Assembly: GCA_964509425.1 (NCBI GenBank)
Contig: CAZDWZ010000012.1
Location: 81,625-145,624 of the forward strand
DNA length: 64,000 nucleotides
Reading direction: 5' to 3'
Origin: CAZDWZ01 sp964509425
Lineage (GTDB): Bacteria; Bdellovibrionota_C; UBA2361; SZUA-149; CAZDWZ01
Part shown: positions 51,341-59,918 of the stretch, piece after piece
How positions within the stretch are numbered: the first letter of the stretch is position 1
Layout of the letters: every line of letters begins with the position of its first letter
Notes under the pieces: generated by a model
Seen by the model: the letters and a program-made list of their open reading frames with translations, nothing else
What the model was told of the DNA's origin: nothing
The model's database searches: none
Made by a program: the position numbers and the translations under genes

Positions 51341-52315
51341 TCAGGTGAGAAGCGCGTTTAGCTGGTCGTAGTAGCGACGGACCGCGACCTTTGCCATTCC
51401 CGGATTGGAGTCCTGGTCGAGGAGGAGATACAGAAAGTGTTCTCCATCTTTGAGAGTGCGAAGGATCACGTAGTCATCATTGCTTGCGATGATGATTTCT
51501 TCTAGCGGGGCTTTGTCGCTTTTTGTCTTTCCAACAGCTTTCATCGCCTCTTCCGCTGAACGGAGAAGGTCTCGATAAAACGCGCCGGCAATTTCGATAT
51601 CGAGGCCCGGAGCGTCGCTGAGCGTTGCAATCGGCATGCTCGTTTTCGCTTCCACGACCATCGCGGCGAGGAAGCTGGGGATCTCAAATCGCAGTCGCTC
51701 AAGAATTTCAGGGATATCGCTCACTGCCGCGGCAGCGAGATCGGCTTGGAACTGAGGCTTGGTTCTTTCTTTTGATTTCTTTTGAGGAATCTGAACCGCT
51801 TGAAGAATCTCTGGGAGGGAAATTCCTTCCGAACCGCTCATCGTCGCAATTGGTTGCACGGCTTTGAGGGTAACGTGAACTTCTTCCATTCCCAGAACGG
51901 CTTCAACCGCCGAAAGTGCGTGGCGAGTGACGACTTCGAGCCTTCTCAACGGATCCTGAACGCCCAAGAAAACAAGAATATCATCGAGCTGGCGTTTGCC
52001 CGCTTCTCTGGCCCTTTTTATGCCGTCGAGAAGTTGGTCCTTTGAAAAGCCATCCTCGCCCATCAATATACTTTGGAAACTTTCTTTTTGATTGCTGGCA
52101 AACGCCCAAACGAGCCGGCCGCGCGCAAGGAACATCTTCGCCGAGCCTTCGGAGGCATGGAAAGCGATCTCGCCCCAGCGCTCTTCCCGCCCGAGCGCTT
52201 CGAACAGGGCAAGTACCTCGTCAGTTTTTCTCAGTGTGGCCTGCATGACTTCCGCTTCTTCTCTGGGAGAAAAGACACCCCCGCGATCTCTCTGTTGTAT
52301 CGGCCGCGATTCCAT
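51341..52315 (-). CDS. DUF4388 and roadblock/LC7-like protein
   Basis: 324 residues. Residues 30-150 resemble DUF4388 (EIAFHASEGSAKMFLARGRLVWAFASN; EVVTRHALSAVEAVLG), found in regulators of gliding bacteria and relatives. The C-terminal 120 residues look like a roadblock/LC7 domain (ILERLRFEIPSFLAAMVVEAKTSMPIATLSD, DYVILRTLKDGEHFLYLLLD). Roadblock proteins usually serve Ras-like GTPases such as MglA; none is present here. Cytoplasmic. Start ATG 52315; an ATG at 52246 has a better upstream GGAAG. Confidence 0.75.
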   Translation of the reverse strand: MESRPIQQRDRGGVFSPREEAEVMQATLRKTDEVLALFEALGREERWGEIAFHASEGSAKMFLARGRLVWAFASNQKESFQSILMGEDGFSKDQLLDGIKRAREAGKRQLDDILVFLGVQDPLRRLEVVTRHALSAVEAVLGMEEVHVTLKAVQPIATMSGSEGISLPEILQAVQIPQKKSKERTKPQFQADLAAAAVSDIPEILERLRFEIPSFLAAMVVEAKTSMPIATLSDAPGLDIEIAGAFYRDLLRSAEEAMKAVGKTKSDKAPLEEIIIASNDDYVILRTLKDGEHFLYLLLDQDSNPGMAKVAVRRYYDQLNALLT

Positions 52316-52404
52316 GAGAATTGAGCGAAACTTCTGAGGGGTGCTGGTGTGAGATTTTACGCGGTGTTACGAGCTTAAATCGGGGAAACGGAGGGGCGAA
52401 AGCT

Positions 52405-54015
52405 GTGAAGGCACAAAATAAGCATCGGAAGCACCTGACCCGAATAGGCGCGGTAATTGCGTGCGTTTATCTGTTGAATTTTGTTCTCCCGGCTATCGTT
52501 CAAGCGGAAGACCCGCCGATCCCCGCTGAGATGCTCCCGGCAGATATTCCACCGCTTCCAAGCTCTAAGGAGCGGAGCGGAGGCCTGCTGATCGGCCCGG
52601 AAACCGCCGAAAAATACAAAGACCTGCTCGTCGAGCCGCTTTTTACTTGGATTAAGCAGCGCAAGTTCGCCTTTCGAGCGGTGCGAGGTCTCGATTACGT
52701 TTGGAAATTACCGGAGAGCTTCGAAACGGCCTCCGCGCGCGTCGAAACGAAATGGATTCTCGCGGAGAGCGGATCACCGGAAAGAAATCCGGCCGTGAAG
52801 GACGATGCGCCGGCGTTGCCGTTCGGAAATAAAACGATAATCGAGAGCGAGAAAGATCCGGACGCCAAGGCGAAGAAGATTCTCTGGAACGTTCTCTACA
52901 TGGAAAATCTCGCCGAGGAGTTCCGCTACACGTTTGAAATGACTTGGAGCGGAAGTCAGATCCTCCGGCGCCGAGCTGATTTATTTTTGTATCAGCGGTT
53001 CTTCCCGGCCCTCCTTTCGGAGCAGCCGTTTCTCTCGCAGTCATTACTGAAGTTCGTTACTCCGCAGGCCGCTTTAAATTACGGGCTCATCGGATGGATC
53101 TTCCGTGATGAGATGCGTGCCCGGTTTTGGATCTACTCCCCCCCGATTCAGCGTCTCCGCGAAATTCTCGCGGCAAATCGGAGCGACGGAATTCTCGGCG
53201 GCAGCATCACTACGGATGACATTTTTGTATGGTCGGGAGATATCAAACGCTTCTCGGCGAAGGTGACAGGCGAAAAGCTGGTGTTCGTGTTTTTCCCTTC
53301 AACGAAACCTTATGGCCTTATTTCGCAGGCGACGGATGTTTCTCCCACGGAGACTCCTGAACCGGCGGGTTCGCCATCCGCGACCGCGACGGCCGCCTCA
53401 GGAAAACTTCCGCCCGCGATACCAAACGCCGCGGTCTCTTCGTTAGCAGTGACCGGTCTCCGCGAAAAACCGACGGGCGGCGGAACGGTCACCACGCTTT
53501 GGAACCATGATTTAAAGCAGTTTCCACAGCTCCCCCCTTGGGTGCCGGTGTCGATCGCCGGAGTTCCACGAAAGGTCTGGACGATCGAGCTTTTTCCGAA
53601 TGATCCATTCTACGAGGCGGGGCGCGAAGTGCTCTATGTCGATCAGGAGCTGATGCTCCCGGTAATGAAGGTCACCTCCGATCGCATCGGTGAGTTTCAA
53701 AAGTTCATCCTCGGAGGGTGGGGTCTTGCCGAAAAGAAAGACAAATCGAGCAGCACATCGCTTCCGTTTTTCGCGTTTGAAGTTGCTATAGAACAGGGTG
53801 ACATGCCGGTGACTGCGCTGACGACGACCGGCTTCCGGAAGTTTACGGGGAAGGAGACTGCAGGCATAAAAGCGCTACGGGCCCAGCTTCAACCGGAGGC
53901 GCACGGAAAAGCGCGCGATGCAGGCGGCGAAAAGCCGAAGCCATCACCGAAGCCTGCCGCCGCCGACGGCGCAAAGCCTGAAGCGCAACCTGAAGAAGAT
54001 GCACCAGTCGATTGA
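52405..54015 (+). CDS. DUF1329-like envelope protein
   Basis: 536 residues from the GTG at 52405, with GGAGGGGC upstream. A Lys-rich start and a signal-like segment (AVIACVYLLNFVLPAIVQA) indicate export. Matches the DUF1329 (LolA-like, outer-membrane lipoprotein-sorting) fold: RFWIYSPPIQRLREILAANRSDGILGGSITTDDIFVW and WTIELFPNDPFYEAGREVLYVDQELMLP. A Thr/Ala/Pro-rich linker (residues 320-365) and C-terminal Lys/Pro/Ala tail are added. Periplasmic or outer-membrane-associated; probably binds lipid. Divergent from the DUF4388 gene, followed 20 bases later by the HerA-like gene. Confidence 0.8.
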   Translation: MKAQNKHRKHLTRIGAVIACVYLLNFVLPAIVQAEDPPIPAEMLPADIPPLPSSKERSGGLLIGPETAEKYKDLLVEPLFTWIKQRKFAFRAVRGLDYVWKLPESFETASARVETKWILAESGSPERNPAVKDDAPALPFGNKTIIESEKDPDAKAKKILWNVLYMENLAEEFRYTFEMTWSGSQILRRRADLFLYQRFFPALLSEQPFLSQSLLKFVTPQAALNYGLIGWIFRDEMRARFWIYSPPIQRLREILAANRSDGILGGSITTDDIFVWSGDIKRFSAKVTGEKLVFVFFPSTKPYGLISQATDVSPTETPEPAGSPSATATAASGKLPPAIPNAAVSSLAVTGLREKPTGGGTVTTLWNHDLKQFPQLPPWVPVSIAGVPRKVWTIELFPNDPFYEAGREVLYVDQELMLPVMKVTSDRIGEFQKFILGGWGLAEKKDKSSSTSLPFFAFEVAIEQGDMPVTALTTTGFRKFTGKETAGIKALRAQLQPEAHGKARDAGGEKPKPSPKPAAADGAKPEAQPEEDAPVD

Positions 54016-54035
54016 ACGAGAGGAAGGAATCAGTC

Positions 54036-55565
54036 ATGGCTAATCCAGCGTCGTTGAGTTTCGCACGCACCGAGAAGGGACTGGAGATTGGGCTTCTCCT
54101 TAAGATGGCAAACCGCCACGGGCTCATTGCTGGAGCGACCGGAACTGGGAAAACCGTCACGATGCAAGTTCTCGCCGAGAGCTTTTCGAAGGCCGGAGTT
54201 CCTGTTTTTCTTGCGGACATTAAGGGCGATCTTTCTGGAATCTCGCGTCCGGGAACGTTATCGCCGAAGATCGAGGAGCGCATTACGAAGTTGAAGCTCC
54301 CCGCGTTTCAAGGGAGCGCATGTCCGGTGCTCTTCTGGGATATTTTCGGCAAATCCGGTCACCCGATTCGCGCCACCGTGTCCGAGATGGGACCGTTGCT
54401 ACTCTCCCGTCTTCTCGGACTAAACGACACACAGCAGGGAGTGTTGCAGCTCACATTCAAGATCGCGGACGACAGCGGGCTGTTGTTGCTCGATTTGAAA
54501 GACCTTCGTGCGATGCTCCAGTCGGTTGGAGACAATGCGGACGAGCTTCGGACGGAGTATGGGAACATCGCGCCCACAACTATCGGCGCGATACAGCGCT
54601 CGATCCTCAATCTCGATGAAGCAGGTGGCGGACAGTTCTTTGGTGAGCCCGCTCTCCAGCTTCAGCACCTCATGCAGACGGATTTCTCCGGTCAGGGCGT
54701 CATCAGCGTTCTTGACGCCACGTCTCTCATCAACGATGCGCGGATCTATTCGACGTTCCTCCTCTGGTTGCTGTCGGAACTTTTCGAGAGCCTGGAAGAG
54801 GTCGGAGATTTGGAGAAGCCGAAACTCGTCTTTTTCTTCGACGAGGCGCATCTCTTGTTCAACGACACTCCGAAGTCTCTCGTCGAAAAAATTGAGCAAG
54901 TCGTAAGGCTCGTTCGCTCCCGCGGAGTCGGCGTATATTTTGTCACTCAGAATCCGCTTGACCTGCCAGAGACGGTGCTCGGACAGCTCGGTAACCGTGT
55001 TCAGCATGCTCTCCGGGCATTTACCCCGAGCGACCAGAAAGCCGTCCGCACCGCGGCGGCGACATTTCGACCGAACCCCGCGTTCTCCTGCGAAGAGGTC
55101 ATAACAAATCTGGGGGTGGGGGAGGCGCTGGTTTCGACGCTAGACGCCCAGGGAGCACCGACACCGGTTGAGCGCTCGTTTATCTGTCCTCCCGCATCTC
55201 GAATCGGAGTCATCTCGCCGGACGAGCGAAAGGAGAGTTTGGGTCGATCGCCATTAAAGGGCGTCTATGACACTCCAATCGATCGGGAGTCCGCCTTCGA
55301 GGTACTGAAAAAACGCCGAGAAGAAGGTGAGGCCGGTGAAGGCGAGCCGGCAGAACAGAAGTCGGGGAAGCCTGGTGCCGCGAAAGGCGACGAACAGCAG
55401 TCATGGGTCTCAAAGACTGCGAAAGATGTGCTCCTCGGGACCGGCCGCCGGCAGGGAATTGTCGAAGCGGCGGCAAAATCTTTTATCCGGAGCATCAGCT
55501 CAAACTTGGGTCGTCAGATCATGCGGGGAGTCCTCGGTTCCATGCTGGGAAAGGGTCGGCGGTAA
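54036..55565 (+). CDS. HerA/YjgR-family (DUF853) ATPase
   Basis: 509 residues from the ATG at 54036 (GAAGGA 8 bases upstream). Walker A GATGTGKT near residue 35 and Walker B LVFFFDEAHLLF near residue 270 are intact. ARIYSTFLLWLL, VYFVTQNPLDLPE and the arginine-rich following region fit the DUF853 branch of HerA ATPases. Cytoplasmic. E. coli YjgR is the best-known relative, of unknown role. A Gly/Glu/Lys-rich spacer and a helical C-terminus follow the core. Confidence 0.92.
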   Translation: MANPASLSFARTEKGLEIGLLLKMANRHGLIAGATGTGKTVTMQVLAESFSKAGVPVFLADIKGDLSGISRPGTLSPKIEERITKLKLPAFQGSACPVLFWDIFGKSGHPIRATVSEMGPLLLSRLLGLNDTQQGVLQLTFKIADDSGLLLLDLKDLRAMLQSVGDNADELRTEYGNIAPTTIGAIQRSILNLDEAGGGQFFGEPALQLQHLMQTDFSGQGVISVLDATSLINDARIYSTFLLWLLSELFESLEEVGDLEKPKLVFFFDEAHLLFNDTPKSLVEKIEQVVRLVRSRGVGVYFVTQNPLDLPETVLGQLGNRVQHALRAFTPSDQKAVRTAAATFRPNPAFSCEEVITNLGVGEALVSTLDAQGAPTPVERSFICPPASRIGVISPDERKESLGRSPLKGVYDTPIDRESAFEVLKKRREEGEAGEGEPAEQKSGKPGAAKGDEQQSWVSKTAKDVLLGTGRRQGIVEAAAKSFIRSISSNLGRQIMRGVLGSMLGKGRR

Positions 55566-55743
55566 GCGATCCCATCTCCGTTTTCCCGCGCGCCCCGGAT
55601 TTTCGTGAGAAATTGGTTCGAAATCGGTCAAAGTGCGCCGGTTTCTCGGCATTTTGTAGACGTATTCGAGCGGATTTCTTGAGATTTAATTTTTGAAATG
55701 GCAATTGGGAATCTGCACTTTCTCGTTCAGGGGAGACACTTCA

Positions 55744-57060
55744 ATGAGCAAAATTCTTTCCAGCTTACCCAAGGGGGAAAAGGTCGGACTCGCATTTTCC
55801 GGCGGCCTAGATACCAGCACGGCGATCGCGTGGATGCGCGAAATGGGTGCTGTCCCTTATGCGTACACCGCAGACCTGGGACAGCCCGACGAGAAGAACT
55901 GCGAAGATATCCCCAAGCTCGCACTCAAGTACGGTGCTGAGAAGGCCCGGCTCGTCGACTGCCGACAGCCGCTCGTGCATGAGGGACTTGTCGCGATCGC
56001 TTGCGGCGCTTTCCACATCTCCACCGCGGGGAAGACGTATTTCAACACCACGCCGCTTGGCCGGGCAGTGACCGGAACGATGCTCGTCGATGCCATGAAG
56101 GAAGACAACGTCAATATCTGGGGCGACGGTTCTACCTACAAGGGGAACGATATCGAGCGCTTTTACCGGTACGGACTTCTCCGGAATCCCAATCTCAGAA
56201 TTTACAAACCCTGGCTCGATAGCGAATTCGTTTCTACGCTCGGTGGGCGAGCTGAGATGAGTGATTGGCTGAATAAGCGCGGCTTCGGTTACAAAATGAA
56301 AACCGAAAAAGCGTATTCGACCGATTCGAATATTTGGGGTGCAACCCACGAGGCGAAGGATCTGGAGTTCCTGAACAAGAGCATCGCGATCGTCGAACCA
56401 ATTATGGGGGTTCGCTCGTGGGACGCGAACGTCGCCATCGCACCGGAGATTGTTTCTGTTCGGTACAAAGAAGGCTTTCCAGTTGCACTGAACGGCAAGG
56501 AATACACCGATCCCGTGAAGCTGGTGCTCGACGCGAACGCGATCGGTGGTCGTCACGGTCTGGGCGTCTCAGATCAAATTGAAAACCGGATCATCGAGGC
56601 GAAGAGCCGCGGAATCTACGAAGCTCCGGGCATGGCACTTCTGCACCTCGCCTATGAGCGTCTCGTGAGCGGAATTCACAATGAAGGCACGATCGACAAC
56701 TATCGCACACTCGGACGAAAGCTCGGCCGCCTGCTTTATGAAGGCCGATGGTTTGATCCGCAGGCGCTGATGTTGCGAGACACTTTGCAGCGATGGGTCG
56801 CTAAGCCGATTACCGGCGAGGTGTTCGTTGAGCTTCGTCGTGGAGAAGACTACTCGATTCTCGATACGACCAGTCCGAACCTGACGTATGCGCCGGAGCG
56901 GCTCACAATGGAAAGTGGACAAGGGGAGTTCACGGCAGAGGATCGAATCGGGCAACTCTCAATGCGAAACCTGGATATTATGGATTCTCGGAGCAAAATC
57001 GAAGTCTACGCGAAGAGCGGAGTTCTTCGCGTTGATTCGTTCAAGAATCTTCTGGACTAA
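55744..57060 (+). CDS. argG: Argininosuccinate synthase
   Basis: 438 residues from the ATG at 55744, with a GGGGAG site. Condenses citrulline and aspartate with ATP. The PP-loop FSGGLDTS is near the N-terminus; a YKGNDIERFYRYG segment and an RHGLGVSDQIENRIIEAKSRGIYEAPG segment match the family. Length is that of the longer E. coli-like branch. The next gene, convergent, is an M20 deacylase that could make ornithine or citrulline, so the two fit the arginine pathway. Confidence 0.96.
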   Translation: MSKILSSLPKGEKVGLAFSGGLDTSTAIAWMREMGAVPYAYTADLGQPDEKNCEDIPKLALKYGAEKARLVDCRQPLVHEGLVAIACGAFHISTAGKTYFNTTPLGRAVTGTMLVDAMKEDNVNIWGDGSTYKGNDIERFYRYGLLRNPNLRIYKPWLDSEFVSTLGGRAEMSDWLNKRGFGYKMKTEKAYSTDSNIWGATHEAKDLEFLNKSIAIVEPIMGVRSWDANVAIAPEIVSVRYKEGFPVALNGKEYTDPVKLVLDANAIGGRHGLGVSDQIENRIIEAKSRGIYEAPGMALLHLAYERLVSGIHNEGTIDNYRTLGRKLGRLLYEGRWFDPQALMLRDTLQRWVAKPITGEVFVELRRGEDYSILDTTSPNLTYAPERLTMESGQGEFTAEDRIGQLSMRNLDIMDSRSKIEVYAKSGVLRVDSFKNLLD

Positions 57061-57161
57061 AGAATTCGCCGCGGTCTCTCTCTTCTTGAGGCAGCGTGGT
57101 CTCAAGACCATGATGGCCTCCAGGCACTACGGCTGCGAACGGTCCTAAAAATCAGCTCCAA

Positions 57162-57193
57162 AAACGGTGTGAGCAATCACACCGTTTCTTTTT
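57162..57193. terminator. Bidirectional terminator between argG and the M20 gene
   Basis: AAACGGTGTGA (57162-57172) and TCACACCGTTT (57177-57187) form a perfect 11-bp stem with a GCAA tetraloop. CTTTTTT follows on the plus strand, and the minus strand runs into TTTTTGG after its arm. The right arm contains the TGA of the M20 gene. Clear and shared. Confidence 0.9.
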
Positions 57194-58202
57194 TCAGCTC
57201 GTGGAATATATGCTCGTACCCTTTGACGGCATCCTCGAGCTGCTGGATCTCCACATGCTCGTGGTCAGTGTGAGCGACGGAGATTGTGCCGGGTCCATAC
57301 AGGAGACATTCTGCTCCAAGCGGCGCGAAGTGCGGGATGTCGGTACAATACGCTGCGACATCAGATTCCATTCCCGGAACCAGTTTGAGTCGCACCAAAG
57401 CCGCATCATTTAAGATGTCGAGCTCTGCATCAGCACCCCCGACCTTCTTCAGCTTGTCGATCACGAGTTTGTTTTCGGTGACGGTTCGGACCATTCCACT
57501 CATCTGCGCAACGTTGGAAACGATGTTGTCACCCGTTCCCGCTTGAATTCGTCCGATGTTGATCGTCGCTTTCCCCAGGACCTCGTCGGCTCCGAAGTCG
57601 GTAGCGATCAAATTCGCGGCGGTGCGTATCAGCTTCGCATTCGCGTCGTCCCCAAGATGCGGGTAACCGGAGTGGCATGATTTCCCTCGAAAACGCATGC
57701 GAAACGCGAGGCCGCCTTTATGGGCCGCCATCAGCTTTCCTTCAGTGGGCTCGCCATCAATGATATAGCGGATGCCGCGGCCCTTAAGGGAGATCGCTGC
57801 GCGGTTTGCGCCAATCCCATCGTCTTCTTCGCCGACGACAAAAAGAAGAGAGAAGTTTGTTTCACCGGATTTTTCTAGGCGCTCTGCGGCGGCAACCATA
57901 CAGCCGATAATTCCTTTCGCATCGCAAGCGCCGCGTCCGTACAGCTTTCCGTCGCGCACTTGAGGACTAAACATCGGCTCGGGCGCCGCCACGATATCCA
58001 CATGAGTTGTGAGGCAAATGATTGGTTTTCCAAACGTTATGAAGAGGTTGTAGCGGCTGCCTTCGACGGGGAGTTTTTCGACGTTCCACTTTTTCTGCCG
58101 GAATGTCCGGTCGAGAAACTCAAGCACCTCGTCTTCCTGCGCGCTTGGTGAGCGAATCTCGATCAGGGAACTAACAAAATCGACTATTGATGATGTGTCC
58201 AT
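57177..58202 (-). CDS. M20 metallopeptidase-family deacylase (acetylornithine/acetylcitrulline deacetylase-like)
   Basis: 341 residues, AAAGGGGC before the ATG. Binuclear zinc amidohydrolase fold: ICLTTHVDIVAAP (first ligand His), LYGRGACDAKGIIG (bridging Asp), VVGEEDDGIGA (catalytic and ligand Glu), IDGEPTEG, and a final ligand in SVAHTDHEHVE. Shorter than ArgE of E. coli (383), closer to the compact ArgE/DapE-like group. Next to argG, so N-acetylornithine or N-acetylcitrulline is the likely substrate; the exact one is not shown. Confidence 0.85.
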   Translation of the reverse strand: MDTSSIVDFVSSLIEIRSPSAQEDEVLEFLDRTFRQKKWNVEKLPVEGSRYNLFITFGKPIICLTTHVDIVAAPEPMFSPQVRDGKLYGRGACDAKGIIGCMVAAAERLEKSGETNFSLLFVVGEEDDGIGANRAAISLKGRGIRYIIDGEPTEGKLMAAHKGGLAFRMRFRGKSCHSGYPHLGDDANAKLIRTAANLIATDFGADEVLGKATINIGRIQAGTGDNIVSNVAQMSGMVRTVTENKLVIDKLKKVGGADAELDILNDAALVRLKLVPGMESDVAAYCTDIPHFAPLGAECLLYGPGTISVAHTDHEHVEIQQLEDAVKGYEHIFHELKKETV

Positions 58203-58266
58203 GGCGCCCCTTTGCTAAACAACGGTCTTTCTAGAAAGGACCATAGTTCCGATGAGGAGGCAAGAG

Positions 58267-59499
58267 ATGGAACGACCGACGTGGCGGCGCAATACGGCGC
58301 TCATCCTGCTCGTTATTCTCGTTGGGAACTTCGCGATTGCATTCTGGCAATCTGCGGTCCGGCCTTACTTTTTTAGGTCGGCGGCCGAGGCTGACAACTC
58401 AATTCAGCCCGGAAATCGAGGTGTTCCCTCTCAAAGAGGGCCGTGGAATCTTGCGAGAGTTTTTCCGCAAGTTACGGCTAGAATGCCGACCGACTTGCAG
58501 CATGCAGGCGACGAGCGGTTGTTTGTCGTCGAGCAACCGGGACGTATCCTTTCATTTTCGCGACTCCATCCTGATTCAAAGGCCTCGGTATTCCTCGACA
58601 TCACCGAGCGAGTCAAATCGGGCGGCGAACAGGGATTGCTCGCGATCGCCTTCCACCCCGCCTTCAAATCGAATTCATTTGTGTTCGTCCACTACAGTGG
58701 ACTCCCCTCGGGCGATACGGTGATATCTCGATTTCGACTGCGTGAAGGGTCAAAAGATGAGCTTGATCCCCGCTCGGAGGAAGTGATTCTTCGTCAGTAC
58801 CAGCCGTATTCGAATCACAACGGAGGTTCAATTCTTTTTGGGCCCGACGGCTACCTTTACATTTCATTGGGCGACGGAGGGAGCGGGGGCGATCCGCAGG
58901 GGAACGGGCAGAACCTTCGCACGCTGCTCGGAAAGATTCTCCGGATCGATGTCGATAAACCCTCAGCGTCACTGCCGTACAGCATTCCCGCTGACAATCC
59001 TTTCGTCTCGCGCGAAAATGGGGCGAAGCCGGAAATCTTCGCTTACGGACTTCGAAACGCTTGGAAAATCAGTTTTGACTCGTTCGACAAATCTCTTTGG
59101 GCGGCTGATGTCGGGCAGGATGATTGGGAAGAGATCGATATTATTAAGTCCGGCAGGAACTACGGCTGGAATGCGATGGAAGGAAAACATTGTTTCTCGC
59201 CGAAGCAGGGATGCGAGAAAGGAGAGTTCGAGAGCCCAATCTTAGATTATCCTCGGAGCGATGGGCAGTCCGTCACGGGCGGTTACGTCTATCGTGGAAA
59301 GCGGCATCCCGAGCTCTTTGGGAAATATATCTACGCAGATTTCGTTGCTGGAAAGGTGTGGGCGCTCGACAGAAGCGGAGGCAAAAATGACACGCTGGTT
59401 CCCGGAGGTCAGTTGATTTCTTCGCTGGGTGTCGACCCCGAAGGGGAGCTCTATTTTCTGTCCTATAGGGACGGCGGGATCTATCAATTGGTGAAGTAG
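58267..59499 (+). CDS. PQQ-dependent sugar dehydrogenase-like beta-propeller
   Basis: 410 residues from the ATG at 58267, with GAGGAGG 7 bases upstream. N-terminal membrane anchor or signal (LILLVILVGNFAIAFW), then a six-bladed propeller of the soluble glucose dehydrogenase type (GSDH, YliI/Asd). Catalytic-region motifs: EQGLLAIAFHP, YSNHNGGSILFGPDGYLYISLGDGGSGGDPQGNGQ, FAYGLRNAWKISFD, ADVGQDDWEEID, GRNYGWN. Periplasmic. Binding of PQQ is likely, substrate an aldose; no pqq genes are present. Confidence 0.92.
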   Translation: MERPTWRRNTALILLVILVGNFAIAFWQSAVRPYFFRSAAEADNSIQPGNRGVPSQRGPWNLARVFPQVTARMPTDLQHAGDERLFVVEQPGRILSFSRLHPDSKASVFLDITERVKSGGEQGLLAIAFHPAFKSNSFVFVHYSGLPSGDTVISRFRLREGSKDELDPRSEEVILRQYQPYSNHNGGSILFGPDGYLYISLGDGGSGGDPQGNGQNLRTLLGKILRIDVDKPSASLPYSIPADNPFVSRENGAKPEIFAYGLRNAWKISFDSFDKSLWAADVGQDDWEEIDIIKSGRNYGWNAMEGKHCFSPKQGCEKGEFESPILDYPRSDGQSVTGGYVYRGKRHPELFGKYIYADFVAGKVWALDRSGGKNDTLVPGGQLISSLGVDPEGELYFLSYRDGGIYQLVK

Positions 59500-59564
59500 T
59501 CTGTTGGCGTTTCCCTCGATCGACACGCCTGCATCGAATCGGAGGTCGTGGTAGGGACGGACGT

Positions 59565-59840
59565 GTGGCCCGGGCACCAATAGACAAGCCGCTCATTCTC
59601 TCCCTCGTCACCGTCAAATTTCTCGACGGTTCCACCCATCCCGCGAGGGCCGAGGGGAATAATTGCTCGTGGATCTGCAAGTGCAACGACCGAGTGCCGC
59701 TGCTTGGTCGATGGTACTACCAATTCAATGATACCTGCCACACTATCTGTCCGACTTGTGACCGCAAATATCGCGTGACGGGCGTCAAGAGTCCCATGGG
59801 CCGCGGAAAACAGGCAAACGGAATTATAGAAATCGAGTAG
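59565..59840 (+). CDS. Small cysteine-containing protein, unknown
   Basis: 91 residues, GTG start with AGGGA upstream. The middle holds five cysteines: SWICKCND and DTCHTICPTCDRKY; the CxxC in the second may bind zinc with one of the others. No signal peptide and no family recognised. Lies between the dehydrogenase and comM in the same direction. Moderate support: codon use resembles neighbours and the cysteine pattern looks deliberate. Confidence 0.6.
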   Translation: MARAPIDKPLILSLVTVKFLDGSTHPARAEGNNCSWICKCNDRVPLLGRWYYQFNDTCHTICPTCDRKYRVTGVKSPMGRGKQANGIIEIE

Positions 59841-59918
59841 GGAACGAACCTTTTCCAAATCTCAGACGATTCTGAAGTCGGCGTCGAAACTCATCGGCGA
59901 ATTTTTCGGAGTCGTCAC

